This document shows, piece after piece, positions 34,882 to 43,519 of a DNA stretch of 64,000 bases; positions within the stretch are counted from its first letter, which is position 1, and every line of letters begins with the position of its first letter. Below the pieces are notes generated by a model. It was not told the DNA's origin and searched no databases. It saw nothing but the letters and a program-made list of their open reading frames with translations. A program made the position numbers and the translations under genes. The stretch comes from Burkholderia sp. D-99. Its GTDB lineage: Bacteria; Pseudomonadota; Gammaproteobacteria; Burkholderiales; Burkholderiaceae. The stretch covers positions 124,001-188,000 of the forward strand of contig NZ_JAAOXM010000010.1 in assembly GCF_011605345.1 (NCBI RefSeq). Reading direction: 5' to 3'.

Positions 34882-37005
34882 CTATCGGACGACCGTCGTG
34901 CCGGACGGCGCGGATACGGTCGACACCAGCGAGTGGTACACGTCCGCGACGCGGTCCAGGAACGCTTTGTCGGGTGCGGTCGCGATTTTCTGCATGGCCC
35001 GCGTATTCATGTAGTTCTTGATCGACACGAGGTGACTCCACACCGCCTCGATATCGCTTTCGGCCATGCTGTCGTGCACGTGCTTCACGAACAGCGGATA
35101 CATCGCCTCGACCTGCGGCAGGCGCTCGCCCGGATTGCTCCAGAGCCAGAACAGCGCCTGCGCCTGCGGGTCGGTGTTGAACATCGACGCCGGCAACTCG
35201 CCGTCGAGCTGCTTCATCGCCTGCTTCCGGTCGAACCCGTATCCCGGGCGCGTACCGTGCTGCTTCTGGTAGTCGATTTCGCGCACCAGCTTCTCGTAAC
35301 GCCCGTACGCGAGCGGGTTGGCCGCGCCACCCAGCCAGCCCGGCTTGCGCTGCTCCGCGGCCGTGCGATTCTCGGCCCGGTCGTACCACATGCGCAGCCA
35401 CTGGATATACACGACCATGTGGCCCTTGAGTTCGCCCTGGATGTCCTTCGGCAGATCGGTCACGACAACCGGGCGCGGCGGCGCCGGATCGGGCACGCGG
35501 CAACCGTCCGTCATGTCGGGCACCGGCTTGGGATTGAGGAAGTCGAGCGGCCCGGTCGACGGCTTGAGCGCCGCCGACGGATAGCCGATGCCCGCGCCCA
35601 GCGGCGACAGCGGCGGAATCTCGCGCGTCGTCGCCACGAGCTTCTTGACGGCCATCCGGTAGTCGAGCTGGAAGCTCTGCACGTCCTGCGGCGCGACGAT
35701 CTGCTGATACAGCGCGCCGTCCTCGTTCGCCAGCGCGGTCAGGCCCGGCATCGGAATACCGGCACCGTATGCGCGGTGGTACATCATCTCGAGCGGCAGG
35801 CGCGCCAGCTTGTCGGAAATGCCGTCCTCGCCTTCGATCGCACCGCCGCCCACGTCCACCTGCGCGCCGGGAAACAGGCGCTCCTGGCGCCGGCCGCGCA
35901 TGTCGGCCGGGTCGACGCCGAGCATCGTCAGCGGCTTGTACACGCGCAGTTCGTGCGCGGCCGCGTAGTGCACGCATTTCTCGATGTCCGGCGACAGGAT
36001 CAGATCCGACGACACCGCGTTGCTCATCGGGATGTAGCCCGTCAGCAGGTTGTCGTCGAAGCGGTTCGTCACGCAGTCGAACAGCCCCATGAACTTGATC
36101 TTGACCGCCACGCCGTCGTACTTGCCGCCCTTGCAGGTTTCCTCCAGCAACTGCTTGGCAAAGGCCAGCGCGAGGCCGCCGCCCATGTCGTAACCGAAAA
36201 CCGCGACGTGAATCCTGTTCACCGTGCCCGCTTGCTTCGCGCCGGCCACCGCCGCCTTGAAATCCTCGTCCGCCGCCTTCAGGCGCGTATCGACGCCCGT
36301 ATTGAACAGGGCGGCGCCCAGCTTCGTGTCGCGCGTGAGCTGGAACGACTCGGCCAGCGCACCGACCGTTTCCTTGCCGATCTCCCTCGCGATGGCCTTG
36401 GGAATCCGGTACGGATATTTGACGACATCACGCCATAACCCCCGCCATTCGCGCTTCAGGTAACGCAACGCGCGGTTCTTTTCCGAGCCCGGCCGCTCTA
36501 TCGCACGCTCGACCCGCTTGCGCGCATCGCCCACGCCTTCCTTCGCCTTGCCGAGCACCGTGTCGAGGGTGTCGCCGACGCGGCGGCTCAACGTAGGATT
36601 CCCGGTCCTGCCGCTCTGCTTCCACGCGTCCCCGGTCGTTTTAATGACCGTCTCCTTGGCCTTGCCGACGGTCATCTCCTTGAACTTGTCGCCGGCCTTT
36701 TCACCGGCGGTGTCGAGCGCCTTGTCCTTCAACACCTGCCGAAGCACGGCGGCTTCGGGATCAAAGTCGGCGCCGAGCCCCGGATAGTAGAAGCGCCGCA
36801 TGTTCTTGTTCTTCTTGTCGTAGGCGGCATTGAACAGCTTCAGGATGTTGGTTCGCGGTCCTTCCTTGTCGCCGAAACCGAATCCGTCGAAATAGAAGCT
36901 GACCCACAGCATGTGCTCGCACGCGGGACACATCTGCTCGGCTTCCGCCTTGACGCGATCCGTCTCCGCGCTTACGGCGTCCTTCTTCAGGTTGATTTCG
37001 GCCAT
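34882..37005 (-). CDS. Tle1-like (DUF2235) T6SS effector homologue with altered active site
   Basis: 707 residues related to the DUF2235/Tle1 phospholipase effector encoded at 47360. The core is recognisable: FYFDGFG (from 37), VAVFGYDMGGGLALAFAKQL (from 267), GLFD (307-310) and GAQVDVGGGA (380-389). The Ser nucleophile is Asp273 and the triad His is Gln382; the FDGTxNN loop is also lost. It is therefore probably not a normal lipase. An inserted Lys/Ala-rich helical segment (about 85-260) is unlike the paralogue. No signal peptide, as expected for a VgrG-carried effector. Last gene of VgrG module A. Confidence 0.82.
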   Translation of the reverse strand: MAEINLKKDAVSAETDRVKAEAEQMCPACEHMLWVSFYFDGFGFGDKEGPRTNILKLFNAAYDKKNKNMRRFYYPGLGADFDPEAAVLRQVLKDKALDTAGEKAGDKFKEMTVGKAKETVIKTTGDAWKQSGRTGNPTLSRRVGDTLDTVLGKAKEGVGDARKRVERAIERPGSEKNRALRYLKREWRGLWRDVVKYPYRIPKAIAREIGKETVGALAESFQLTRDTKLGAALFNTGVDTRLKAADEDFKAAVAGAKQAGTVNRIHVAVFGYDMGGGLALAFAKQLLEETCKGGKYDGVAVKIKFMGLFDCVTNRFDDNLLTGYIPMSNAVSSDLILSPDIEKCVHYAAAHELRVYKPLTMLGVDPADMRGRRQERLFPGAQVDVGGGAIEGEDGISDKLARLPLEMMYHRAYGAGIPMPGLTALANEDGALYQQIVAPQDVQSFQLDYRMAVKKLVATTREIPPLSPLGAGIGYPSAALKPSTGPLDFLNPKPVPDMTDGCRVPDPAPPRPVVVTDLPKDIQGELKGHMVVYIQWLRMWYDRAENRTAAEQRKPGWLGGAANPLAYGRYEKLVREIDYQKQHGTRPGYGFDRKQAMKQLDGELPASMFNTDPQAQALFWLWSNPGERLPQVEAMYPLFVKHVHDSMAESDIEAVWSHLVSIKNYMNTRAMQKIATAPDKAFLDRVADVYHSLVSTVSAPSGTTVVR

Positions 37006-37010
37006 GGCGC

Positions 37011-37490
37011 TCACTTCTCCTGAGTCGGCTTGAGTTCGGGCGCGTTCATGTCGTCGACCCACTGCAGCTCGGCGGTGCCGTTCTTGCGGAAATACACGCG
37101 CAGATAGCGCGACGTCGACGATTCCGGCTGCGGAATGGTCACGTCGATCGTCTTGCGCTCGGGCTGGATGCCGCGCTGAATGTCGTCAAGCGGCTGCGCA
37201 AACTCCCAGAACAGCTTTACCTTCTGCCCCGGCGTCACCTTGCAGCCGCACGCGAATCCGCCGCCGCCGCCGAATGCCTCGCCGTCTTCCCGTGCCGACG
37301 GATTGCCGAAGCACCCGGACTTGTGCTCGTTGTCGAGCCAGAACTCGTGAAGCTTGCGGCCGTACTCGTTATATCCGGTGACGCACACGTTGTGCGGTTC
37401 CGCCGACACGTCGACACCGTGCTTGCTGCATGCGGCGAGCACACCGAGCCCGACCAGCGCCAAAACGTGCATCCCTGCTCTGAATTTCAT
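37011..37490 (-). CDS. DUF3304-like lipoprotein, candidate immunity protein
   Basis: 159 residues with a lipoprotein signal ending LAAC (lipidated Cys21). The mature part resembles DUF3304 (TGYNEYGRKLHEFWLD, GGGGFACGCKV, PGQKVKLFWEF), the family encoded before Tle1-type effectors and thought to neutralise them in the periplasm. ATG 37490 has GAGGG six bases upstream; the GTG at 37502 is less likely. It ends five bases before the effector start. Confidence 0.78.
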   Translation of the reverse strand: MKFRAGMHVLALVGLGVLAACSKHGVDVSAEPHNVCVTGYNEYGRKLHEFWLDNEHKSGCFGNPSAREDGEAFGGGGGFACGCKVTPGQKVKLFWEFAQPLDDIQRGIQPERKTIDVTIPQPESSTSRYLRVYFRKNGTAELQWVDDMNAPELKPTQEK

Positions 37491-37498
37491 CGATACCC

Positions 37499-37873
37499 TC
37501 ACACACTTGCGTCGTTGTTGCCTGCTTCCGGCAATGGCGGATCGAACCGGTTACGTGCGTCGTCCCCGCGATAGAACCCGTTCATCGCGATGACGATGAA
37601 CGCGCCGCCGATCGGAATGGCATGAAGGAGCGTCCACCATCCGGACTTGCCGAGGTCGTGCCAGCGCCGGACCGATACCGCCACGAGCATCCAGACCATC
37701 ACGATCGCGAATGCCCAGCCGACGACGTCGACGAAGGTTGCCATGCGCTGCGCGAACGGCAGGTCGACCAGTGCGTCGATCAGGGAACCGGCGATCAGCA
37801 GCGGCACCGTCACGCTCCACCATTGGATGCGGCCGGCACGGCCGCTGAACGAGAACAGCGTTGGCACGCTCAT
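37499..37873 (-). CDS. DUF805 inner-membrane protein
   Basis: 124 residues with about four hydrophobic segments and the DUF805 pattern: FSFSGRAGRIQWW at the N-terminus, VRRWHDLGKSGWWTLL in the middle and a C-terminal NRFDPPLP. Function unknown in the family. It overlaps the DUF4123 gene by ATGA and sits between adaptor and immunity genes, a position with no counterpart in module C, so it may be an accessory immunity or membrane factor for this effector. Confidence 0.82.
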   Translation of the reverse strand: MSVPTLFSFSGRAGRIQWWSVTVPLLIAGSLIDALVDLPFAQRMATFVDVVGWAFAIVMVWMLVAVSVRRWHDLGKSGWWTLLHAIPIGGAFIVIAMNGFYRGDDARNRFDPPLPEAGNNDASV

Positions 37874-38766
37874 CGCTGTGCCCTCGGGTCGGTCGCATCG
37901 GCGATCGCCTCGTCATGTTCGAGCAACCGGTCGAGCAACGCATCGCACAACGCATCGTGGTCGTTGCGATGCAACGCGATGCATTCGTCGATCGCTGCAT
38001 TGCCGAGCGATACGGTGCGGTACATCGCCAGCGTCGCGTCGATCCGGTAGGCCAGCCGGTCGTCCGGCAGCCCGTGCGCATCCAGTAGCGCGTACAGGTT
38101 TCGCATGCTCGCATACGTGTCGAACGGATCGGCATCGACGGTGATCCGGCCGTTGCGCCGCAGCTCGGCGATCACCGCGTCCGGCCTGCCGTCGTGGCGC
38201 AATGCGTCGAGCTCGCGCGCATCCACGCGCGCATAGAAGATCCGTTCATGCCGGCGCGGGTGCCGCGCCGTCCCGACGACACCGTCGCGACCGACGTAGG
38301 TCCATGACACGCACGGCGACAGCAACGCCTGATAGCGCGATTCCGACAGCGCCCCCGCCAGCGTCTGGAACACCGCCGCGTCGTAAAACCGCAGCAGGCC
38401 GTCGCGATCGTCGGGCAGCGTCACGCGCGTCCTGACGCCAAGCTTCGGCGCGAGTTCGTCGAGCGGATAGACGCTGACCAGCGACAGAAACGCGAACGGC
38501 CGCCGCGCGAGCTGCCGTTCGAGCAACGCCGACACGTGCGGCGCACGATAGTCGCACACCAACGCGCAGACTTCCGGGTTGCTCGCTTCCGGCTGACCGG
38601 CGAGCAGGTTGTGAACCTGCCCTTGCGCGATCAGCTCGCGCCACGGCGCCGCGTTGATCGGCAGTTGCGACGCATCGGCCAGCAGATAGCGATGGGTATC
38701 CGGAAACGCCGTGTGCTCCGCGGCGGCGGTCGTTTCCCATGCCTGAAGCAACGTAGTCATCGCCAT
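37870..38766 (-). CDS. DUF4123 T6SS effector-loading adaptor
   Basis: 298 residues. The N-terminal part (HRYLLADASQLPINAAPWRE) and central PFAFLSLVSVYPLDELAP resemble DUF4123 (Tap/TEC) adaptors that load an effector onto its cognate VgrG. The start codon overlaps the VgrG stop (TGATG), which is typical. The cognate effector should be the Tle1-like protein at 34882. ATG 38760 is an alternative start. Confidence 0.83.
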   Translation of the reverse strand: MAMTTLLQAWETTAAAEHTAFPDTHRYLLADASQLPINAAPWRELIAQGQVHNLLAGQPEASNPEVCALVCDYRAPHVSALLERQLARRPFAFLSLVSVYPLDELAPKLGVRTRVTLPDDRDGLLRFYDAAVFQTLAGALSESRYQALLSPCVSWTYVGRDGVVGTARHPRRHERIFYARVDARELDALRHDGRPDAVIAELRRNGRITVDADPFDTYASMRNLYALLDAHGLPDDRLAYRIDATLAMYRTVSLGNAAIDECIALHRNDHDALCDALLDRLLEHDEAIADATDPRAQR

Positions 38767-41585
38767 CACCCGCGCGTGGCGATCGCTTCGTGGCGATGCG
38801 CGAGATCCCGCATGCATTCGACGCACGCGGGCTTGTTCATCGACGGCAACTGCACGTTCGCGGAACGCGGGCCGGTCAGCGTGTGCTGGGCCGCATGGAA
38901 CGTCGCCTTGCCGGGCGCACCGATCACGATGTCGTTGCCTTCCATCTTAAGGAACGCGTTGGCGGCCGTCAGCAGCAGCCGCTTCGGCGACTGCAGCGCG
39001 ACACTCGCCTGTGCGCTCGACACCGTCACCGCGCGCTGCGCATTGGCGTCGAGCGCTCCGGCGTTCTGCGCCTGCACGGTGACGGCGCCCGTCGCCGCGT
39101 GCAGCGCGATGCCGATGGCCGGCACCGGGCGAGCGCCGCCCGAGGTGCCGTGCGTGTACAGCGCGATGCCTTCCTTCGCGACGATGCTCGACTTGCCCTG
39201 GACCGTGACCTGCACGTCGCGTCCGGCGCTCAGCACGGTTTGCGTGCCCGACGTCCACACGTGGCTTCGCGCCGTCACCGCGGCAACGCCGGCCGCGCCG
39301 TGCGCGACAAGATGCGGATGCTGCCACGCAACCGCACCGCCGCCGCCGGCACCGCCCGCGCCGTTGCCTTCGCGCGTCGCGCCGATCGACGCCTGGCTCT
39401 GCTGCAGCCCCTCGATCGCCGCGAGCGGCGACGGGGCGGCGGTGGCGCCGGCACTCGCGGCACCGGGCTGCGCCGCACCCGCACCTGGCTCCGCACCCTG
39501 CTTGCGCGCGAAATCCGCGAGCCCTTGCAGCATCTCGCGTTGCTGCGCGAGCACCTGGCTCGCCGCGCTCGCGTCCATCTGGTTCACGCCCGGCGCCGTG
39601 CTGATCAGCAGGCCGGCGCCGGCCCGCAGCGCACCGGCCGCCTGCGTCGACAGTTCGGCGCCGTAGCCGCGATCGGCCAGACGCCGGTTGTCCTGTACCT
39701 GTTTGATGTGCCCGAGCGTCAGGCCGCTGCCGTGATCGGTCGTGTAAAGGCGTGCACTCGATTGGCCGGCCGTATCGTCGAGCATGAATTGCCGCGAGCC
39801 GCCCGCGCCGGTCTGGCTCGCGCTCATGTCCTGCGTCTTGAAGCCGGTCAGCACGGCCGCATGGTCGTTGCCGGCAAACCAGGCCGCCGAATTGGCCGTG
39901 CTGCTGCTCGGGCCGCCCGCGAGCGCGTTGTGCTGCGCGTCGGCGTTGCCCTGCCCGTTGTATAGCGCGGCGACCGCGACCGGCCGGTCCGGCTGGCCTT
40001 CCAGCCACTCGGTCCAGACTTCCTGACCGACGCGCGGCACGCTCACGCCGCCCCAGTTGTCGCCGCCGACCGGGGTCACCATGCGCGTCCAGGTGCCGGC
40101 GCCGCGATCGGCCGGCGCATTCGCCGCGCGCGGATGCGCCTCGCGACTCGCGGAATTCTGCCCGCGCTGCGCGTGATGCTGGATCCGGATCCGGTGATCG
40201 CGTTCGGTGTGAACCGGATCGCCCGCGCCGACCACGACGGTTGTCTGCGCGCCCGGCATCACCGCGACCGGATGCACGCGCGCACCGTGCCCGTTCGGCG
40301 CCAGCGGCCGATAGGCCTGGTCGAACGGCAACGCAGCGAAGCGATTCCGGTACACCTCGTCGCCGTCCACGAGCGCGCCGCCGGCGTGCGTCGTGGCGTC
40401 GAATGCCGCACGCAGCGCCTGCGCGCCGCCGTATCCGACTGACTCGCCGGGCGCGGCGTCGAGCATCGGCGGAATCGCGCCCAGTCTCTGCGCGATCGCG
40501 CCGTGCACGTCGGCGCCGACGTTCGCGCGCGCGTCGTGCTCGACGCGCAGGCACACGAACGCGTGCGATGCATCGAGCGACGGATGCTGCGACATCGCGA
40601 AATGCAGCCCCGGCCGCAGATCGCGACGCGTGCCGCTGCCTTCGGCCTGCAGCGCCGCCACGCGCTGTGCGTCGAGTTGCTGCTGGGCGCGCTGGTCGCC
40701 GATCGCGGCAGTCTGGAACGCGTACGGGCCGGCGACGTCGCGATCCTCGCCCGGCACGACCGCGCCGATCGCGCGCACGTCGGACGGACGGGTCGACAGG
40801 TTTCGATGATCCCAGCTTGCGCGCGCGACGCTGCCGATGCGCCAGCGGCGCGCATGCAGGAAGTGCCGGATACCGCCGCGCGGATCGCCGTCGCTCGTCT
40901 GATGGAAACCGACGACCTCGGGTTCGGCCGGGTCGAAACGCTGGTTCGTATCGGCGAGGACGAGCGTGTGCTTGCCGAGGTTCGTCGACTGCGCGTCGCC
41001 CTCGTGTTCGAACCAGTAGAAGATGCCCTCTTCCGCCCACAGACGTTCGAGAAACGCGAAGTCCGATTCGCCGGCCTGTGCTGTCAGACTGCGGCTCGCA
41101 TATCGCGCGGGGTCGGCGAGCGCCCAGCGCCATGCCGGCGCGACCGCGCCACGCGCGTAGTGCGCGAAGACCTGTTCGCTGATCTCGACCACGCTCGCGT
41201 TCACGAAGTTGTAGCTGTCGACGCGCTGCTGCAGCAGCGCGAGCCACGGTTCGACGACGAGCCGCACGCGCGCGAGCCCGCCGTTGTAACCGACGAGCTC
41301 CGCGGCAATCACATGGCCGTGGAACGGGCGCCGTACGTCCTGCCCGTCGGCGGCCTGCCATTCGATGAGGATCGGCGCACCGATCAACTTGTCGAGCGGC
41401 ACGTCGGGACGCTCGGTCAGCGCGGTGACCTGGAACCGGAAGCCGCCGCGATCGAGCGACTCCCATCCGTGCAGACTCTCGGCGACGAGTTTGTCCACGC
41501 CGAGCGGCGTGGTCAGCCACAGGAACCGGTCGTGCTGCGACCAGCCGCGGAAGAACGCCTGGATGAGGTCAGATTGGGTCGACAT
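38766..41585 (-). CDS. vgrG: VgrG tip protein, module A
   Basis: 939 residues of the T6SS spike trimer subunit. Gp27-like N-terminal domains run to about residue 400, and the gp5-like OB/needle region includes TPVGGDNWGGVSVPRVGQEV and QPDRPVAVAALYNGQ. A DUF2345 C-terminal region follows (GRDVQVTVQGKSSIVAKEGI) with no extra effector domain beyond it. It ends with a Cys-containing tail (NKPACVECMRDLAHRH) similar to the end of the module C VgrG. First gene of module A, 73 bp after the second immunity candidate. Confidence 0.93.
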   Translation of the reverse strand: MSTQSDLIQAFFRGWSQHDRFLWLTTPLGVDKLVAESLHGWESLDRGGFRFQVTALTERPDVPLDKLIGAPILIEWQAADGQDVRRPFHGHVIAAELVGYNGGLARVRLVVEPWLALLQQRVDSYNFVNASVVEISEQVFAHYARGAVAPAWRWALADPARYASRSLTAQAGESDFAFLERLWAEEGIFYWFEHEGDAQSTNLGKHTLVLADTNQRFDPAEPEVVGFHQTSDGDPRGGIRHFLHARRWRIGSVARASWDHRNLSTRPSDVRAIGAVVPGEDRDVAGPYAFQTAAIGDQRAQQQLDAQRVAALQAEGSGTRRDLRPGLHFAMSQHPSLDASHAFVCLRVEHDARANVGADVHGAIAQRLGAIPPMLDAAPGESVGYGGAQALRAAFDATTHAGGALVDGDEVYRNRFAALPFDQAYRPLAPNGHGARVHPVAVMPGAQTTVVVGAGDPVHTERDHRIRIQHHAQRGQNSASREAHPRAANAPADRGAGTWTRMVTPVGGDNWGGVSVPRVGQEVWTEWLEGQPDRPVAVAALYNGQGNADAQHNALAGGPSSSTANSAAWFAGNDHAAVLTGFKTQDMSASQTGAGGSRQFMLDDTAGQSSARLYTTDHGSGLTLGHIKQVQDNRRLADRGYGAELSTQAAGALRAGAGLLISTAPGVNQMDASAASQVLAQQREMLQGLADFARKQGAEPGAGAAQPGAASAGATAAPSPLAAIEGLQQSQASIGATREGNGAGGAGGGGAVAWQHPHLVAHGAAGVAAVTARSHVWTSGTQTVLSAGRDVQVTVQGKSSIVAKEGIALYTHGTSGGARPVPAIGIALHAATGAVTVQAQNAGALDANAQRAVTVSSAQASVALQSPKRLLLTAANAFLKMEGNDIVIGAPGKATFHAAQHTLTGPRSANVQLPSMNKPACVECMRDLAHRHEAIATRG

Positions 41586-41658
41586 GATGTGTGGGTTCGG
41601 GGTTCGCGGGGGGCGGTGTTTCCAATCGAGGCGTTCGGGATGCCCGAAGCCCGCATCA

Positions 41659-42585
41659 CTACTCGGTCAGTTCGACGGCCGGCAGCATGTCCATTCGCGT
41701 AAACATCTCGCCCTTCATTTCGTCGGGCGACTGAATGTTGACCTTGAGTGCGCCTCCCATCCGGTACGTGCCCGCATGGATCTGCCGTGCAGACGAGTCC
41801 GGATCGAACGTCACCTCCGTATAAGGCACGACGAATTCGACCTTTACCGTCTGCCCCGGTTTGATGGCAATTGACGGAGCATAGGATCCGGATGCGGCAG
41901 TCAAGTACTTCGCAACGAGTCTGACCTTGAAGTTGACACCGGAGTCGCCGAGTCCATGGATCTGAAGGTATTGCACATTCGGATTCGTAATTTTCGGCAC
42001 CCATTCGGCAGGACCGTCAATAACGACGTCCTGTTCTCCTTCATTCCTGAACACGACATCGACCACCAGATTTCGCGACGCAGAACGCACGGAAAACTCC
42101 GGATGCAGATTGATTTCCGGCTTGCCATGCTCAAGTAGATCCAGTGCAAGCTCAGCAAGAAACGACAGCTTGCCGTTGATCTCGTCACTGGATCGATACT
42201 GAAGACTGCCGTGGTAACGCGTTCCATTCTGATCGAACGAATATCTCAGGACCGATCCGATATTCCGGCCCGGGACAGACTCGACCTCGTGATTGACCAG
42301 AATCTGCTTGATCTGATCGATCGCCCGACGATATCCGTCGCTCAGTTCTCCCGTGTATTTTCCGATTCCCACATACTTCGGCGGCGGCATGAGATCAAGA
42401 TCCAGTCCACGCGAATAGTAGGCGGCACGATTGCCGTCGAACGCGAGAGCCAGCGGAGGCAAAGGCTTGCTCTGCCCGGGGCTGTCCGCGATCGTGAAGT
42501 AATCTATCTTTGTTTCAGCCACTGCCATGTCCGTCGCACAGGGAAGCAATGCCACCAACACCAGGATTCGTATAACGCGCATCAC
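41659..42585 (-). CDS. Exported protein, candidate immunity (paralogue 2)
   Basis: 308 residues with a signal peptide (MMRVIRILVLVALLPCATDM, cut near AVA). It is clearly homologous over its full length to the adjacent 308-residue protein, sharing PEFSVRS, VQYLQI-type and VPYTEVTFDPDS-type segments. No known family is recognised. Position after a metallopeptidase-tipped VgrG and periplasmic targeting make it a likely immunity protein. Its GC content is near 52-55%, well below the flanking VgrG cores. Confidence 0.75.
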   Translation of the reverse strand: MMRVIRILVLVALLPCATDMAVAETKIDYFTIADSPGQSKPLPPLALAFDGNRAAYYSRGLDLDLMPPPKYVGIGKYTGELSDGYRRAIDQIKQILVNHEVESVPGRNIGSVLRYSFDQNGTRYHGSLQYRSSDEINGKLSFLAELALDLLEHGKPEINLHPEFSVRSASRNLVVDVVFRNEGEQDVVIDGPAEWVPKITNPNVQYLQIHGLGDSGVNFKVRLVAKYLTAASGSYAPSIAIKPGQTVKVEFVVPYTEVTFDPDSSARQIHAGTYRMGGALKVNIQSPDEMKGEMFTRMDMLPAVELTE

Positions 42586-42592
42586 GTGAGGG

Positions 42593-43519
42593 TCACTTCC
42601 CCGTCAGGTTCACGTTTTCCAACCGATTCGTCGGCGTGAAGATCCGTCCGTCCATTTCCTGCGGACGCAGGATGTCGACGTTCATCTTGCCGGCGAAGAC
42701 GTAGGTGCCGGGCTCGACACGGCGCATCGGCGAATCGGCGTCATAGGTCAGATCTGCGTAAGGCACGAGGAATTCCATCTTCTCGGGCTGACCGGGCTTG
42801 ACGACGATTTCGCGCCGATAGTGGCGCGATACGTCACTCAGATATTTGCTGACAAGCCTGACGTCGAAACCCACGAGTTTGTTGCCGCCGCTGATCTCCA
42901 TGTATTGCACATCGGGCCTCGCCAGATCTGGCGACCAACGATCAGGACCGTCGATCGCCACATCCTGCTTGCCATCGTTTGCGAACGTCACGTCGACGAC
43001 AAGATGGTCGGCGGTGGATCGCACCGAAAATTCCGGATGAAAATTGATCTCGGGCGTGCCACGCGCCAGCAAATCGTGGGCAAGGTCATAAAGCGCCGAA
43101 AGGTTCTCGTTGAATTGATCGTCGAACTGATAGTTGTACGTGCCCTCGTAATGGTGGCCATCCTTGTTGAACGAATAGACGAGCACGGACCCCTTATTGA
43201 TTGCGCGGATCTGGGGGATTGTCCTGCTGCTCAACGTCGCCTTGACCATATCGACATGCTGGCGATAGGTTCCCGTGAGATCCGCCGTATATTTCCCGAT
43301 TCCGACGTAACTCGATGGCGGCATCGGGTCGATGTCCCGCCCACGCGAAAAATATGACACCGTTTGACCATCGGCCGTGAAGACCATCGATGGCGACGGA
43401 TTGAGCTGTCCCTGTCCGCTACGAATCTCGAAATAATCCGGACGATCATGTGCAAGCGTCATTTCCGCCACCCCGAAAGAAATCGTTGACATCACCAGGA
43501 ACAGGATCGAGCGCTTCAT
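42593..43519 (-). CDS. Exported protein, candidate immunity (paralogue 1)
   Basis: 308 residues with a signal peptide (MKRSILFLVMSTISFGVAEM, cut near TLA). The ATG at 43519 overlaps the VgrG stop (ATGA), so it is made with the toxin, as expected for immunity. It shares PEFSVRS, DGKQDVAIDGP, VRLVSKYLSD and VPYADLTYDADS with its downstream paralogue. The periplasmic destination matches a toxin acting in the periplasm. No family name is recognised. It is low in GC relative to neighbours. Confidence 0.78.
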   Translation of the reverse strand: MKRSILFLVMSTISFGVAEMTLAHDRPDYFEIRSGQGQLNPSPSMVFTADGQTVSYFSRGRDIDPMPPSSYVGIGKYTADLTGTYRQHVDMVKATLSSRTIPQIRAINKGSVLVYSFNKDGHHYEGTYNYQFDDQFNENLSALYDLAHDLLARGTPEINFHPEFSVRSTADHLVVDVTFANDGKQDVAIDGPDRWSPDLARPDVQYMEISGGNKLVGFDVRLVSKYLSDVSRHYRREIVVKPGQPEKMEFLVPYADLTYDADSPMRRVEPGTYVFAGKMNVDILRPQEMDGRIFTPTNRLENVNLTGK

